The notes under the pieces are model-generated. The model did not search any database. It was not told the DNA's origin and was given only the letters and a program-made list of their open reading frames with translations. The translations under genes and the position numbers were made by a program. 21,060 nucleotides of DNA, taken from NCBI GenBank assembly GCA_035479875.1, contig DATIIH010000006.1, positions 1 to 21,060 on the forward strand. Direction: 5' to 3'. Positions 1 through 6,172 of the stretch are shown one piece after another. The first letter of the stretch is position 1; each line of letters starts with the position of its first letter. This DNA comes from PMNU01 sp035479875 (lineage in GTDB: Bacteria > Patescibacteriota > Saccharimonadia > Saccharimonadales > UBA4665).

Positions 1-102
1 GCAAGACTGGATGAATATATTCATTACTACAACTACGACAGGCTACATCTCGGCATTAACCTACAAACACCAAAAGAAGTAGCTACAAAACAACCGGCCT
101 AA
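1..102 (+). CDS. IS3/IS481-type transposase, C-terminal end (partial)
   Basis: An open frame enters from the left edge and stops with TAA at 100-102, leaving 33 residues. The residues around YIHYYNYDRLHLGINLQTP match the pattern at the end of the DDE integrase core of IS3/IS481-family transposases, where an aromatic YYN-R-H motif precedes a T-P-x-E-like segment. The catalytic D, D and E residues would lie upstream, outside the window, so I cannot tell whether the element is intact. The stop codon sits inside a 9-bp hairpin. The gene precedes tRNA-Val by about 200 bp, and I saw no target-site duplication or terminal repeat that would fix the element's right end. Confidence 0.7.
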   Translation, partial: ARLDEYIHYYNYDRLHLGINLQTPKEVATKQPA

Positions 103-112
103 CGGCCGGTTG
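91..112 (+). terminator. Hairpin over the transposase stop codon
   Basis: CAACCGGCC (91-99) pairs perfectly with GGCCGGTTG (104-112) around a TAAC loop that contains the stop codon. The stem is GC-rich, but no T-run follows, so a standard intrinsic terminator is doubtful. It may protect the transcript 3' end or reduce read-through into the tRNA. Confidence 0.4.
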
Positions 113-183
113 TGGTGCGAAGGTATTGACTAGAGGACGTACTGCGTAAGGTGTTAATGGTTACGATCGGGTGCGTTGGGGGA

Positions 184-212
184 TTGTGTTTAGGCGCGAA
201 ATTTGCTACTAT
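184..212 (+). promoter_or_regulatory. Promoter of tRNA-Val
   Basis: TTGTGT (184-189) lies 17 nt before TACTAT (207-212). The -10 is preceded by TGC (204-206), making an extended -10. The predicted start near 219 gives an 85-nt leader before the tRNA. The leader includes a small hairpin, AACTTCC (283-289) with GGAAGTT (293-299), directly in front of the mature 5' end. Confidence 0.5.
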
Positions 213-303
213 TACCTCTGTTCTCAAGCGAGCAGGCGAGTGCCGTTTTTTACGGACGACGCGACGCCCAAAGTTTACATAAAACTTCCGCCGGAAGTTA
301 TAT

Positions 304-380
304 GGGCCCTTAGCTCATTTGGCTAGAGCGCCTCATTGACGTTGAGGAGGTGAGAGGTTCGAATCCTCTAGGGCCCACCA
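304..380 (+). tRNA. tRNA-Val (anticodon GAC)
   Basis: The cloverleaf is complete. Acceptor GGGCCCT (304-310) pairs with AGGGCCC (370-376). The D arm starts GCTC. The anticodon stem CCTCA/TGAGG (331-335 and 343-347) encloses loop TTGACGT with anticodon GAC at 338-340. The T arm AGAGG-TTCGAAT-CCTCT follows. The discriminator is A and CCA is encoded (378-380). GAC reads the valine codons GUC and GUU. It is a single-gene transcript with its own promoter and a strong terminator. Confidence 0.95.
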
Positions 381-415
381 ACAGAAACACCCACCTTAGC
401 AGTGGGTGTTTCTGT
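381..415 (+). terminator. Terminator of tRNA-Val
   Basis: It starts right after the CCA end. ACAGAAACACCCAC (381-394) pairs perfectly over 14 bp with 402-415 around a 7-nt loop. The descending arm contains TTT but there is no long T-tract after it. From 416 to 639 I see no convincing gene, only a hairpin CGCCAT/ATGGCG (475-480 with 502-507) and a DnaA-box match. Confidence 0.75.
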
Positions 416-515
416 GTCTATCCGCGGCGGGGGACACGTCGCACAATAAGTGTGGAGGGTCCTCTGTGTTGTAACGCCATATAAGGTAATGAAGGTACCG
501 AATGGCGAGCGAGTT

Positions 516-524
516 TTATCCACA
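516..524 (+). promoter_or_regulatory. Consensus DnaA box, isolated
   Basis: TTATCCACA is a perfect match to the DnaA-box consensus TTATNCACA. I found no second box nearby, so it is more likely a chance match or a regulatory or titration site than part of an origin cluster. Confidence 0.3.
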
Positions 525-639
525 GCTAATGCAGCATTTGTGACAACATTAAAGTACTAGCCGTATCGTACTATCATTGCTATAGTTGTATTTGGAGACT
601 TATGAGATGAGGTTTTGACGAGAGGTTCGTCACCAAACG

Positions 640-648
640 TGTTATAAT
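640..648 (+). promoter_or_regulatory. Extended -10 promoter of the thrS leader
   Basis: TGT (640-642) directly precedes a perfect TATAAT (643-648). TTGACG at 615-620 is 22 nt away, too far for normal -35 use, so recognition is probably through the extended -10. The start would be about 655, just before the first leader hairpin. Confidence 0.65.
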
Positions 649-655
649 GCGTTTG

Positions 656-869
656 AGCAGTGAAGCGGACTTACCACCCGCCGAGCTCCGTCGGCAGTTA
701 GATCGTACGTATACGAGCTATCACGAGTGCCTTGGCCGTTGTAGGCCAAGGAAGTCCGGTGGAACCACCTGAAGTTATGAGACAACTTTGGGCCCGAGAC
801 GCGGAAAGTAGCTAAGCATTAAATACAATTGCGAGAGTATTTAATCAAAAGCTAACGCCGCGTCTTTTT
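656..869 (+). promoter_or_regulatory. T-box-like tRNA-sensing leader of thrS
   Basis: The likely role is premature termination unless uncharged tRNA-Thr binds. Hairpins follow in order. GCGG/CCGC (665-668 with 678-681) has a loop holding the threonine triplets ACT (669-671) and ACC (673-675). GCCGA/TCGGC is at 680-695. A 9-bp stem with one mismatch is at 699-720. CCTTGGCC/GGCCAAGG (730-751) resembles stem III. The T-box core GGTGGAACC (758-766) then follows. GTCCGG (754-759) can pair with CCGaGAC (794-800), and AAGTT (772-776) with AACTT (784-788). This leaves UGGAACC (760-766) as a 7-nt bulge, as in T-box antiterminators. Residues 798-800 are also the base of the downstream terminator, so the two folds exclude each other. 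The bulge UGGA would fit a tRNA ending UCCA. Stem I is much shorter than in classical T-boxes, and the specifier assignment is uncertain. Confidence 0.7.
798..869 (+). terminator. Regulated terminator in the thrS leader
   Basis: GACGCGG (798-804) pairs with CCGCGTC (858-864), followed by TTTTT (865-869). Inside, TAGCT (809-813) pairs with AGCTA (850-854) and ATTAAATAC (818-826) with GTATTTAAT (837-845). This gives an unusually long, jointed hairpin. It ends 23 nt before the thrS start codon, so it can act only as an attenuator. Confidence 0.75.
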
Positions 870-892
870 CATATATTAAGGAAGGAGCCATT

Positions 893-2725
893 ATGAGCGA
901 CCAACAAAACGAACTTCACCCTATGCGCCACAGCCTAGCGCACATCATGGCCACCGCAATCACTCACCTCTGGCCCGAAGTTAAATTGGGCGTTGGCCCA
1001 GTTGTAGAGAACGGGTTTTACTACGATGTTGATATTCCAAACGTCACGCTGTCGGCCGAAGATTTTGAGAAAGTCGAAGCCGAGATGAAGAAGGTTATTG
1101 CAGAGAATCAGCCATTTGAGCGCTTTACTAAGCCTATCGACGAAGCTATCGCCTGGGCAAAAGACGCCAAGCAGCCCTATAAAGAAGAGCTACTAAACGA
1201 CCTCAAACGCGCCGGCACCACCGTAGCTAAAGAGTTGGATGCCGAAGAATTGGGCCTGGCCACCGAAGGTGACAGCCAAGTCTCGGAAGTATCATTTTAC
1301 AAAAATGGCGATTTTACCGACCTCTGCCGCGGCCCACACGTGGAGTCCACGGGCAAAGTCGGCGCCTTTAAGCTGATGCGTGTGTCCGGCGCCTACTGGC
1401 GCGGCAAAGACACCAACCCCCAGATGCAGCGCGTATACGGCATAGGATCTGCCGACGATAAGGAGTTGCGCGTTTACCTCAACATACTTGAAGAAGCCAA
1501 AAAGCGCGACCACCGCAAGCTGGGGCAGGAGCTCGATTTGTTCTTTTTTGATGACACGGCTCCGGGGATGCCATATTGGTTGCCCAAGGGTGTGATTATG
1601 TACAACGAACTCATAAGTTTTTGGCGCCAGGAACACACCGCGCGCGGCTACCAGGAAATTGTCTCGCCGCTGCTCAACAAGAAGGAGCTCTATGTGACTT
1701 CGGGGCACTTCGGCCACTACTGGTCGGACATGTTTACCTCAGAGACCGAAGACGGGGAACTGTACGGTATGAAACCGATGAACTGCCCAAACGCTATGCT
1801 GGTATTTAAGCATCGTAATCGTTCCTACCGCGAGTTGCCGCTTCGTTTTAGCGACACCGATACGTTGCATCGTTTTGAGCTTTCGGGCGCGCTTAATGGT
1901 TTGTTTCGGGTACGTGAGTTCCGCCAGGACGACGCGCATATCTTCGTGAACGAAGACCAAATTAAGGAAGAATATAAGCGCATCTTTGAAATCACCGAGC
2001 TTTTTTATTCGATCTTCGATATCTCGTATTCCTTCCGTTTGGGGACTAGGCCCGAGAAGTCCATGGGAGACTTGGCGCTGTGGGAGAAAGCAGAGTCAAC
2101 GCTTAAAGAAATTCTTGAAGAAAGTGGCAAAGAGTATTCCATTGAAGAGGGCGATGGCGCGTTCTATGGCCCCAAGATAGACATCCTGATGAAGGATGCG
2201 CTGGGGCGACCATGGCAAATGGGCACTATCCAGCTTGATTTTCAGCAACCGATTCGATTTGAGCTTAGCTATACCGATGCTGATGGTCACGAAAAAACAC
2301 CCATAGCAATCCATCGCGTTATCTACGGATCACTTGAGCGGTTCATTGGAATTCTTTTGGAGCACCTCGCAGGCCGACTGCCAATCTGGCTTGCGCCTGA
2401 GCAGATTCGACTCGTGACCGTAAACCAGGAAGCCAATACTGTAGAGTTCGCCGAAAAGGTTGTTGAGCAGGCAAAAGAACTCAATTTGCGTATCACAATT
2501 GACAACGATAACGAATCTGTCGGTAAAAAGATCCGCAATGCTGAGCTCATGAAGGTGCCATACACTGTTGTAATTGGTGAGAAGGAGATTGAGACTGGCG
2601 AGCTTATTCCGCGTATTCGAAGCGACATGGCAGTGAGCGCTCGCCACGAACCGCACACGATCGAGGAGTTTTTGAAGACCGTAGCTAATGAGGCAAAATC
2701 GCGCGTGAGTAAAACTTCGCTGTAG
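893..2725 (+). CDS. thrS: Threonine--tRNA ligase lacking the TGS domain
   Basis: This cytoplasmic class II synthetase charges tRNA-Thr. The protein has 610 residues. The editing domain comes first, with its metal-site pattern HSLAH (13-17) and CRGPH (145-149). The catalytic core follows, with zinc ligands Cys298 (in MNCPNAM), His349 (in RQDDAHIF) and His474 (in IAIHRVIYGS). Motif 2 lies around residues 338-350, and an anticodon-binding domain occupies about residues 500-605. E. coli ThrRS has 642 residues and begins with a TGS domain of about 60 residues; that domain is absent here. The start is set by a strong GGAAGGAG (880-887) six nt upstream and by the terminator just before it, so no upstream extension is plausible. 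It is the first gene of a tight block with a HAD nucleotidase, ATL and miaA, controlled by the T-box-like leader. Confidence 0.97.
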   Translation: MSDQQNELHPMRHSLAHIMATAITHLWPEVKLGVGPVVENGFYYDVDIPNVTLSAEDFEKVEAEMKKVIAENQPFERFTKPIDEAIAWAKDAKQPYKEELLNDLKRAGTTVAKELDAEELGLATEGDSQVSEVSFYKNGDFTDLCRGPHVESTGKVGAFKLMRVSGAYWRGKDTNPQMQRVYGIGSADDKELRVYLNILEEAKKRDHRKLGQELDLFFFDDTAPGMPYWLPKGVIMYNELISFWRQEHTARGYQEIVSPLLNKKELYVTSGHFGHYWSDMFTSETEDGELYGMKPMNCPNAMLVFKHRNRSYRELPLRFSDTDTLHRFELSGALNGLFRVREFRQDDAHIFVNEDQIKEEYKRIFEITELFYSIFDISYSFRLGTRPEKSMGDLALWEKAESTLKEILEESGKEYSIEEGDGAFYGPKIDILMKDALGRPWQMGTIQLDFQQPIRFELSYTDADGHEKTPIAIHRVIYGSLERFIGILLEHLAGRLPIWLAPEQIRLVTVNQEANTVEFAEKVVEQAKELNLRITIDNDNESVGKKIRNAELMKVPYTVVIGEKEIETGELIPRIRSDMAVSARHEPHTIEEFLKTVANEAKSRVSKTSL

Positions 2726-2731
2726 GTACAT

Positions 2732-3328
2732 ATGAGTAAGCCGGTTATCGCCATCGATATCGACGACACTATCTCGGCCACTACAGACGGAGTGGTGGCC
2801 CACGTGGCGAAGACCCATGGCGCTGTGCTGGCGCCAGGGAACATATCTGACTTTGGCTATTGGAACTCATATGGCATAAGTGATGACGAATCGATTGCCC
2901 TGGTGCATGGCTATCAGCTGGCAGGCTATCCCGGCTTGGCGGTTTTGCCAGGCGCGCAGGGGGCGCTCCAGCGGATCGCCAGGCGATATCGCATCGTCCT
3001 TGTTACATCGCGTGGCAAGCAATATCTACAGAGTACAGAACGTTGGATAAACAACAACTTTCCTGCCATTTTTGATGACTTAGTTTTTGTTGGCAATAAG
3101 TTTGTGAGCAAAAAGGTGCGTTCCAAAGCCGATGTCTGCAAGGAATATGGCGCAGTGCTTTTGATCGATGACGCACCGCACTATGCGCAGGCGGCGGCCG
3201 AGGCCGGCATTGAGGCTTGGCTGTTCGGCGGGTACCACTGGCATCAAACCCGCGAAATTCCTGGTGTGGTACGGGTAGCCGACTGGGCAGAAGTTGAACG
3301 GAGGTTAGGTAGCGATGCCCAGGGTTGA
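2732..3328 (+). CDS. HAD-superfamily 5'(3')-nucleotidase-like phosphatase
   Basis: The protein has 198 residues. The N-terminus carries the HAD motif DIDDT, with nucleophile Asp9 and acid Asp11. A motif II-like T-S-R segment lies near residue 92, a Lys-rich stretch (KFVSKKVRSK) follows, and the motif IV-like LIDDAP lies near residue 144. The size and cap placement resemble deoxyribonucleotidase or NIF-type HAD proteins that dephosphorylate small phosphorylated metabolites. The substrate cannot be read from sequence. It starts 6 nt after thrS and its last 14 nt overlap the next gene, so it is probably made from the thrS transcript by coupled translation. No clear Shine-Dalgarno precedes it. 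Confidence 0.8.
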   Translation: MSKPVIAIDIDDTISATTDGVVAHVAKTHGAVLAPGNISDFGYWNSYGISDDESIALVHGYQLAGYPGLAVLPGAQGALQRIARRYRIVLVTSRGKQYLQSTERWINNNFPAIFDDLVFVGNKFVSKKVRSKADVCKEYGAVLLIDDAPHYAQAAAEAGIEAWLFGGYHWHQTREIPGVVRVADWAEVERRLGSDAQG

Positions 3329-3647
3329 CGAAGCATTTAAGAACCGAGTATATGAGCTGGTGGCTCAGATACCAGAGGGTAGGGTAATGACTTATGGCCA
3401 GATCGCCGCGCTGTGCGGTGCGGCGTGGGCCGCCTGGGAAGTTGGGCAGATTGCCCACACCGGGCCAGCGGGCCTGCCATGGCAGCGGGTGGTGAATAAA
3501 CAAGGTGGTTTGGCGGCTGGTTGGCCAGGCGGCGGCAAAGCCGCGCATGCTGCTCGGCTTAAGGCCGACGGTGTGGAAGTCTCGGCCGACTACACTGTAG
3601 ACGTAAACAAGTTGTTATGGAACCCATCACAAACAACCCTCCTGTAA
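3315..3647 (+). CDS. Alkyltransferase-like protein (ATL, MGMT family)
   Basis: The protein has 110 residues and matches the DNA-binding domain of O6-alkylguanine-DNA alkyltransferases. The helix-turn-helix segment RVMTYGQIAALCG (residues 23-35) is present. The active-site motif reads PWQRV (55-59) where true alkyltransferases have PCHRV, so the acceptor Cys is replaced by Trp56. Proteins with this change bind O6-alkylguanine without repairing it and are known to flag it for nucleotide excision repair. Whether this one does so is inference. A good GGAGG (3300-3304) lies inside the preceding gene 10 nt before the ATG. The 3' end overlaps miaA by 31 nt. A short C-terminal tail after the domain is unremarkable. 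Confidence 0.85.
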   Translation: MPRVDEAFKNRVYELVAQIPEGRVMTYGQIAALCGAAWAAWEVGQIAHTGPAGLPWQRVVNKQGGLAAGWPGGGKAAHAARLKADGVEVSADYTVDVNKLLWNPSQTTLL

Positions 3648-4492
3648 TTGTTATCCTGGGGCCTACGGCCTCGGGGAAGTCGGCGCTGGCGCTCAATCTA
3701 GCCGAGCGCTTTAACGGCGAGCTCATCGCCGCTGACTCGCGCACCATCTACAGGGGCATGGACATTGGCACGGCCAAGCCTTCGTCAGAAGAGCAGCGCA
3801 GGGTAAAACATCACCTCATAGATATCCGTACACCAGATCAGACGTTTAGCGCCGCGGAGTTCCAGAGGTTGGCCCAGGCGGCGATTGGGGACATCACCGC
3901 CCGTGGCAAGCTCCCGATTGTGGTTGGTGGCACCGGGCTATATATCGACGCTCTTATATATGACTTTACGTTTCGGCCCCTCGGCGACCCCGAGCAGCGC
4001 CGGGCTTTAGAACAACTCACCATAGAACAGTTACAGGCCAAGCTCACCGAAGATGGCATCCCTTGGCCGAGCAATGATCGCAACCCACGCCACCTAGTAC
4101 GCGCACTGGAGGCAGGTGGAGCCGGCACTGAGCGTTCACCCCTCAGGCCAAATACGTTAGTTATTGGGCTCAGCCCCGATAAAGCAGTACTCGACGAGCG
4201 CATCGCAAAGCGGGTAGAACAGATGGTGGCTGTCGGCTTTCCAGACGAAGTCCGGCAGTTAGCCGCCGAGTATGGTTGGGACGCCCCCGGTCTGCAGGCT
4301 CCCGGCTACAAAGCTTTCCGTGCCTACATCATGGGCGAAGCAACCCTCGACCAAGCTAAGCAGCAATTTATTCAAAATGACGTGCAATACGCCAAGCGCC
4401 AAAAGACATGGTTCAAGCGCAACAAAGATGTGCACTGGGCGAGCGGTTCGGAAGAAGTTGTAGCCCTGGTTACAACGTTCCTGAACAAATGA
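3617..4492 (+). CDS. miaA: tRNA dimethylallyltransferase
   Basis: It transfers a dimethylallyl group to A37 of tRNAs that read UNN codons, next to the anticodon in the cytoplasm. The protein has 291 residues, slightly shorter than the E. coli enzyme. The P-loop GPTASGKS is at residues 15-22. The catalytic DSRTIYRGMDIGTAKP block begins at Asp40, and GGTGLYIDALIYDF follows near residue 103. The C-terminal part keeps the Arg/Lys-rich YAKRQKTWFKR segment that contacts the tRNA. The start overlaps ATL by 31 nt and lacks a Shine-Dalgarno sequence, which fits translational coupling. TGA ends the gene, and a separate promoter for the next gene begins within 25 nt. Confidence 0.95.
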   Translation: MEPITNNPPVIVILGPTASGKSALALNLAERFNGELIAADSRTIYRGMDIGTAKPSSEEQRRVKHHLIDIRTPDQTFSAAEFQRLAQAAIGDITARGKLPIVVGGTGLYIDALIYDFTFRPLGDPEQRRALEQLTIEQLQAKLTEDGIPWPSNDRNPRHLVRALEAGGAGTERSPLRPNTLVIGLSPDKAVLDERIAKRVEQMVAVGFPDEVRQLAAEYGWDAPGLQAPGYKAFRAYIMGEATLDQAKQQFIQNDVQYAKRQKTWFKRNKDVHWASGSEEVVALVTTFLNK

Positions 4493-4513
4493 TATACGCT
4501 ATTGCAGCAAGTT

Positions 4514-4522
4514 TGCTACAAT
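4514..4522 (+). promoter_or_regulatory. Extended -10 promoter giving a leaderless mRNA
   Basis: TGC precedes TACAAT (4517-4522). Exactly 6 nt separate the -10 from ATG at 4529, so transcription would begin at or next to the A of the start codon. There is no Shine-Dalgarno in front of this ATG and no recognisable -35. Confidence 0.55.
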
Positions 4523-4528
4523 GGAGAT

Positions 4529-5149
4529 ATGATTGAGCAACTCTTTGGGTCAAAGACGAGGGTCAAGCTGTTGCAGCTGTTCTACAGCAACCCTAATCGC
4601 TCGTTTTACGTGCGCGAAATTACCCGTAAAATCGACGAGCAAATCAACTCGGTGCGGCGCGAGCTAGCCAATTTACTCAGCATCGGCATCATTTCGTCGG
4701 ACACCACCAATAACCGTCTATACTATGAGGTCAACCAAACGTACAACTTTTACGAGCCGCTTAAAGCAATCTTCGGTCAGGGTGAACCGGCGAGCGCCGG
4801 CTCTGACGCCGAGCCGCGCGACAAAGCCAGCAAGGTGAGCACCGCGGCGCCCGCCAACCCTGATCGTGACAAGATCAAAGCTCTGGGAAATATCGAAATT
4901 GCCCTGTACACCGGCCAATTTACGCGCGACGAGTCCAGTGGTATCGACGCCCTCATCGTGGGCGACGTTAACCAGCACGCGTTGCAGAAGTTTATGACAG
5001 AGCTCGAGGCCCAAGAAGGCAAAGAGATTCGCTATGCGGTTATGCCACCCAATGAGTTCAGTTATCGCCGACAGGTTAAAGACCGCTTTATCACTACCGT
5101 GCTTGGCGCCAAGAAACAAGTTTTGATCGATCGAAACAGCGTGTTATAA
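4529..5149 (+). CDS. Winged-helix DNA-binding protein
   Basis: The protein has 206 residues. Residues 1-78 form a winged-helix domain: KTRVKLLQLFYSNP, then the recognition-helix region REITRKIDEQINSVRRELANL, then a wing ending in RLYYEVN. An Ala/Pro/Asp-rich linker follows (about 88-115). A C-terminal alpha/beta segment (IDALIVGDVNQHALQKFM onward) is reminiscent of nucleotidyltransferase-fold regulators but lacks an obvious catalytic GS-x-D-x-D motif. I infer a transcriptional regulator; targets are unknown. A TTG at 4502 would add nine residues, but it lies upstream of the predicted promoter, so ATG 4529 is preferred. The MBL-fold gene follows 21 nt later and is probably cotranscribed. Confidence 0.75.
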   Translation: MIEQLFGSKTRVKLLQLFYSNPNRSFYVREITRKIDEQINSVRRELANLLSIGIISSDTTNNRLYYEVNQTYNFYEPLKAIFGQGEPASAGSDAEPRDKASKVSTAAPANPDRDKIKALGNIEIALYTGQFTRDESSGIDALIVGDVNQHALQKFMTELEAQEGKEIRYAVMPPNEFSYRRQVKDRFITTVLGAKKQVLIDRNSVL

Positions 5150-5170
5150 ACTGGGGTGTAAGGAGTAACA

Positions 5171-5797
5171 ATGGATATACAATTTTATGGTGCAAACTGC
5201 GTGACGCTGGCTACCAAGCAGGCGAGAGTGGTAGTTGATGATAACTTGGCCGACCTCGGCGCAAAGTCGATCACTAAAGAGGGCGATATCTCACTACACA
5301 CCATGCCGCACGGTGATCCAAACGCACCCTCCGGCCTAGTATTTGGCCAACCCGGCGAATACGAGGCCGCTGGCGTATCGATCTTCGGCATTGCCGCCCG
5401 GGCTCACATCGACGAAGAGAAACAGATGAACGCTACCATGTATAAGGTGGTAGCTGACGATGTGAGCGTACTCGTCACTGGTCATGTATACCCCGAGCTC
5501 AGCGATGAGCAGCTCGAGGCCATCGGCACTATCGATGTCATGATTGTTCCAGTCGGCGGCCATGGCTACACACTCGATGCTATTGGCGCACTCAAACTCA
5601 TCAAGAAGGTTGAACCCAAACTGGTCATTCCTACGCATTACGACGACGCCAAGCTCACCTTCGAGGTGCCGGCCCAGCCGCTCGACGAAGCACTGCAGTC
5701 GATGTCCATGCAACCCAAAGAGACGGCGCCCAAGTTGCGGGTTAAACATTCGGAGCTGGGTGAGACCACACAGCTCGTCGTACTCGAACGTTCTTAG
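5171..5797 (+). CDS. MBL-fold (UlaG-like) protein with degenerate metal site
   Basis: The protein has 208 residues, starts with MDIQFYGANCVTLATK and continues through FGQPGEYEAAGVSIFGI. This is the beta-sandwich opening of UlaG-like metallo-beta-lactamase-fold proteins. The later blocks VTGHVYPELS, VPVGGHGYT and LVIPTHYDD fit the fold. The signature HxHxDH zinc motif is missing: the region after the first strands reads GDISLHTMPHGDP instead. Hydrolase activity is therefore uncertain even though later His residues remain. A good AAGGAG stands 8 nt before the ATG. It sits 21 nt behind the winged-helix gene and ends at a bidirectional terminator. The function is unknown. Confidence 0.75.
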   Translation: MDIQFYGANCVTLATKQARVVVDDNLADLGAKSITKEGDISLHTMPHGDPNAPSGLVFGQPGEYEAAGVSIFGIAARAHIDEEKQMNATMYKVVADDVSVLVTGHVYPELSDEQLEAIGTIDVMIVPVGGHGYTLDAIGALKLIKKVEPKLVIPTHYDDAKLTFEVPAQPLDEALQSMSMQPKETAPKLRVKHSELGETTQLVVLERS

Positions 5798-5817
5798 GCC
5801 TGCTCTAGAGTTAAACT

Positions 5818-5845
5818 AAAACCCCTCGGCAATCGAGGGGTTTTT
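5818..5845 (+). terminator. Bidirectional terminator between the MBL gene and rpmB
   Basis: AAAACCCCTCG (5818-5828) pairs with CGAGGGGTTTT (5834-5844) around a 5-nt loop. T-runs are present on both strands, which suits the convergent genes on either side. Confidence 0.9.
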
Positions 5846-5861
5846 ACGAGGCAAGGCAAGC

Positions 5862-6071
5862 TTACTTAGCCGGTGTAGGAGGCGTGATCAGACCCTTGCG
5901 CTTCAGAGTACGCAGAGCTTGAGTGCTGATCTTAAGAGTGACCTTCCTGCCATCAACAATCAGTGTCTTTTTTTGCAGGTTTGCATTCCACACCTTTTTG
6001 GTGTGGCGCTGCGAAAAGCTGACGTTGTTGCCAAACTGTTTGCCTTTGCCGGTGATGTCACATACACGCAT
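5862..6071 (-). CDS. rpmB: 50S ribosomal protein L28
   Basis: The protein has 69 residues. The opening MRVCDITGKGKQFGNNVSFSQRHTKK and the later segment VKLKIS-like TLKISTQALRTLKRKG are characteristic of L28, which assembles late into the large subunit near the E site. The family often carries cysteine pairs; here only Cys4 is present, so this is a zinc-free form. AGAAGGA stands about 6 nt upstream of the ATG. It is monocistronic, with a strong sigma70-type promoter and a shared bidirectional terminator. Confidence 0.95.
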   Translation of the reverse strand: MRVCDITGKGKQFGNNVSFSQRHTKKVWNANLQKKTLIVDGRKVTLKISTQALRTLKRKGLITPPTPAK

Positions 6072-6108
6072 AACGTTATCCTTCTACTCAGGGGTGTTTC
6101 AGGGGTCT

Positions 6109-6137
6109 ATTGTAGCGACTTTTACTTCTTAAGTCAA
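6109..6137 (-). promoter_or_regulatory. Promoter of rpmB
   Basis: On the minus strand TTGACT (6137-6132) and TACAAT (6114-6109) are separated by 17 nt. The start near 6102 leaves a leader of about 30 nt with a Shine-Dalgarno. It lies back to back with the promoter of the M50 gene. Confidence 0.85.
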
Positions 6138-6156
6138 CACGCTTGGCAGCGTAACT

Positions 6157-6165
6157 TGCTATACT
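6157..6165 (+). promoter_or_regulatory. Extended -10 promoter of the M50 peptidase gene, leaderless
   Basis: TGC precedes TATACT (6160-6165), and 7 nt separate it from ATG at 6173. The geometry is almost the same as at 4514-4529. No Shine-Dalgarno precedes the ATG, so the mRNA probably starts at the start codon. Confidence 0.6.
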
Positions 6166-6172
6166 ACCAAGT

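Noticed and set aside
602..610. Two-codon frame ATG-AGA-TGA after GGAG
   Set aside because: It lies upstream of the thrS promoter and a two-codon frame has little meaning without a transcript.
615..620. TTGACG as -35 of the thrS promoter
   Set aside because: The distance to TATAAT is 22 nt, outside the usual 16-19 nt; the extended -10 is the better explanation.
660..701. GTG-initiated 13-codon leader peptide in the thrS leader
   Set aside because: It contains only one Thr codon and has no Shine-Dalgarno, so ribosome-mediated attenuation is unlikely; the T-box-like fold explains the region better.
3003..3548. Minus-strand 181-residue frame
   Set aside because: It is antisense to the HAD and ATL genes, both of which have clear family motifs, and it has no recognisable motif of its own.
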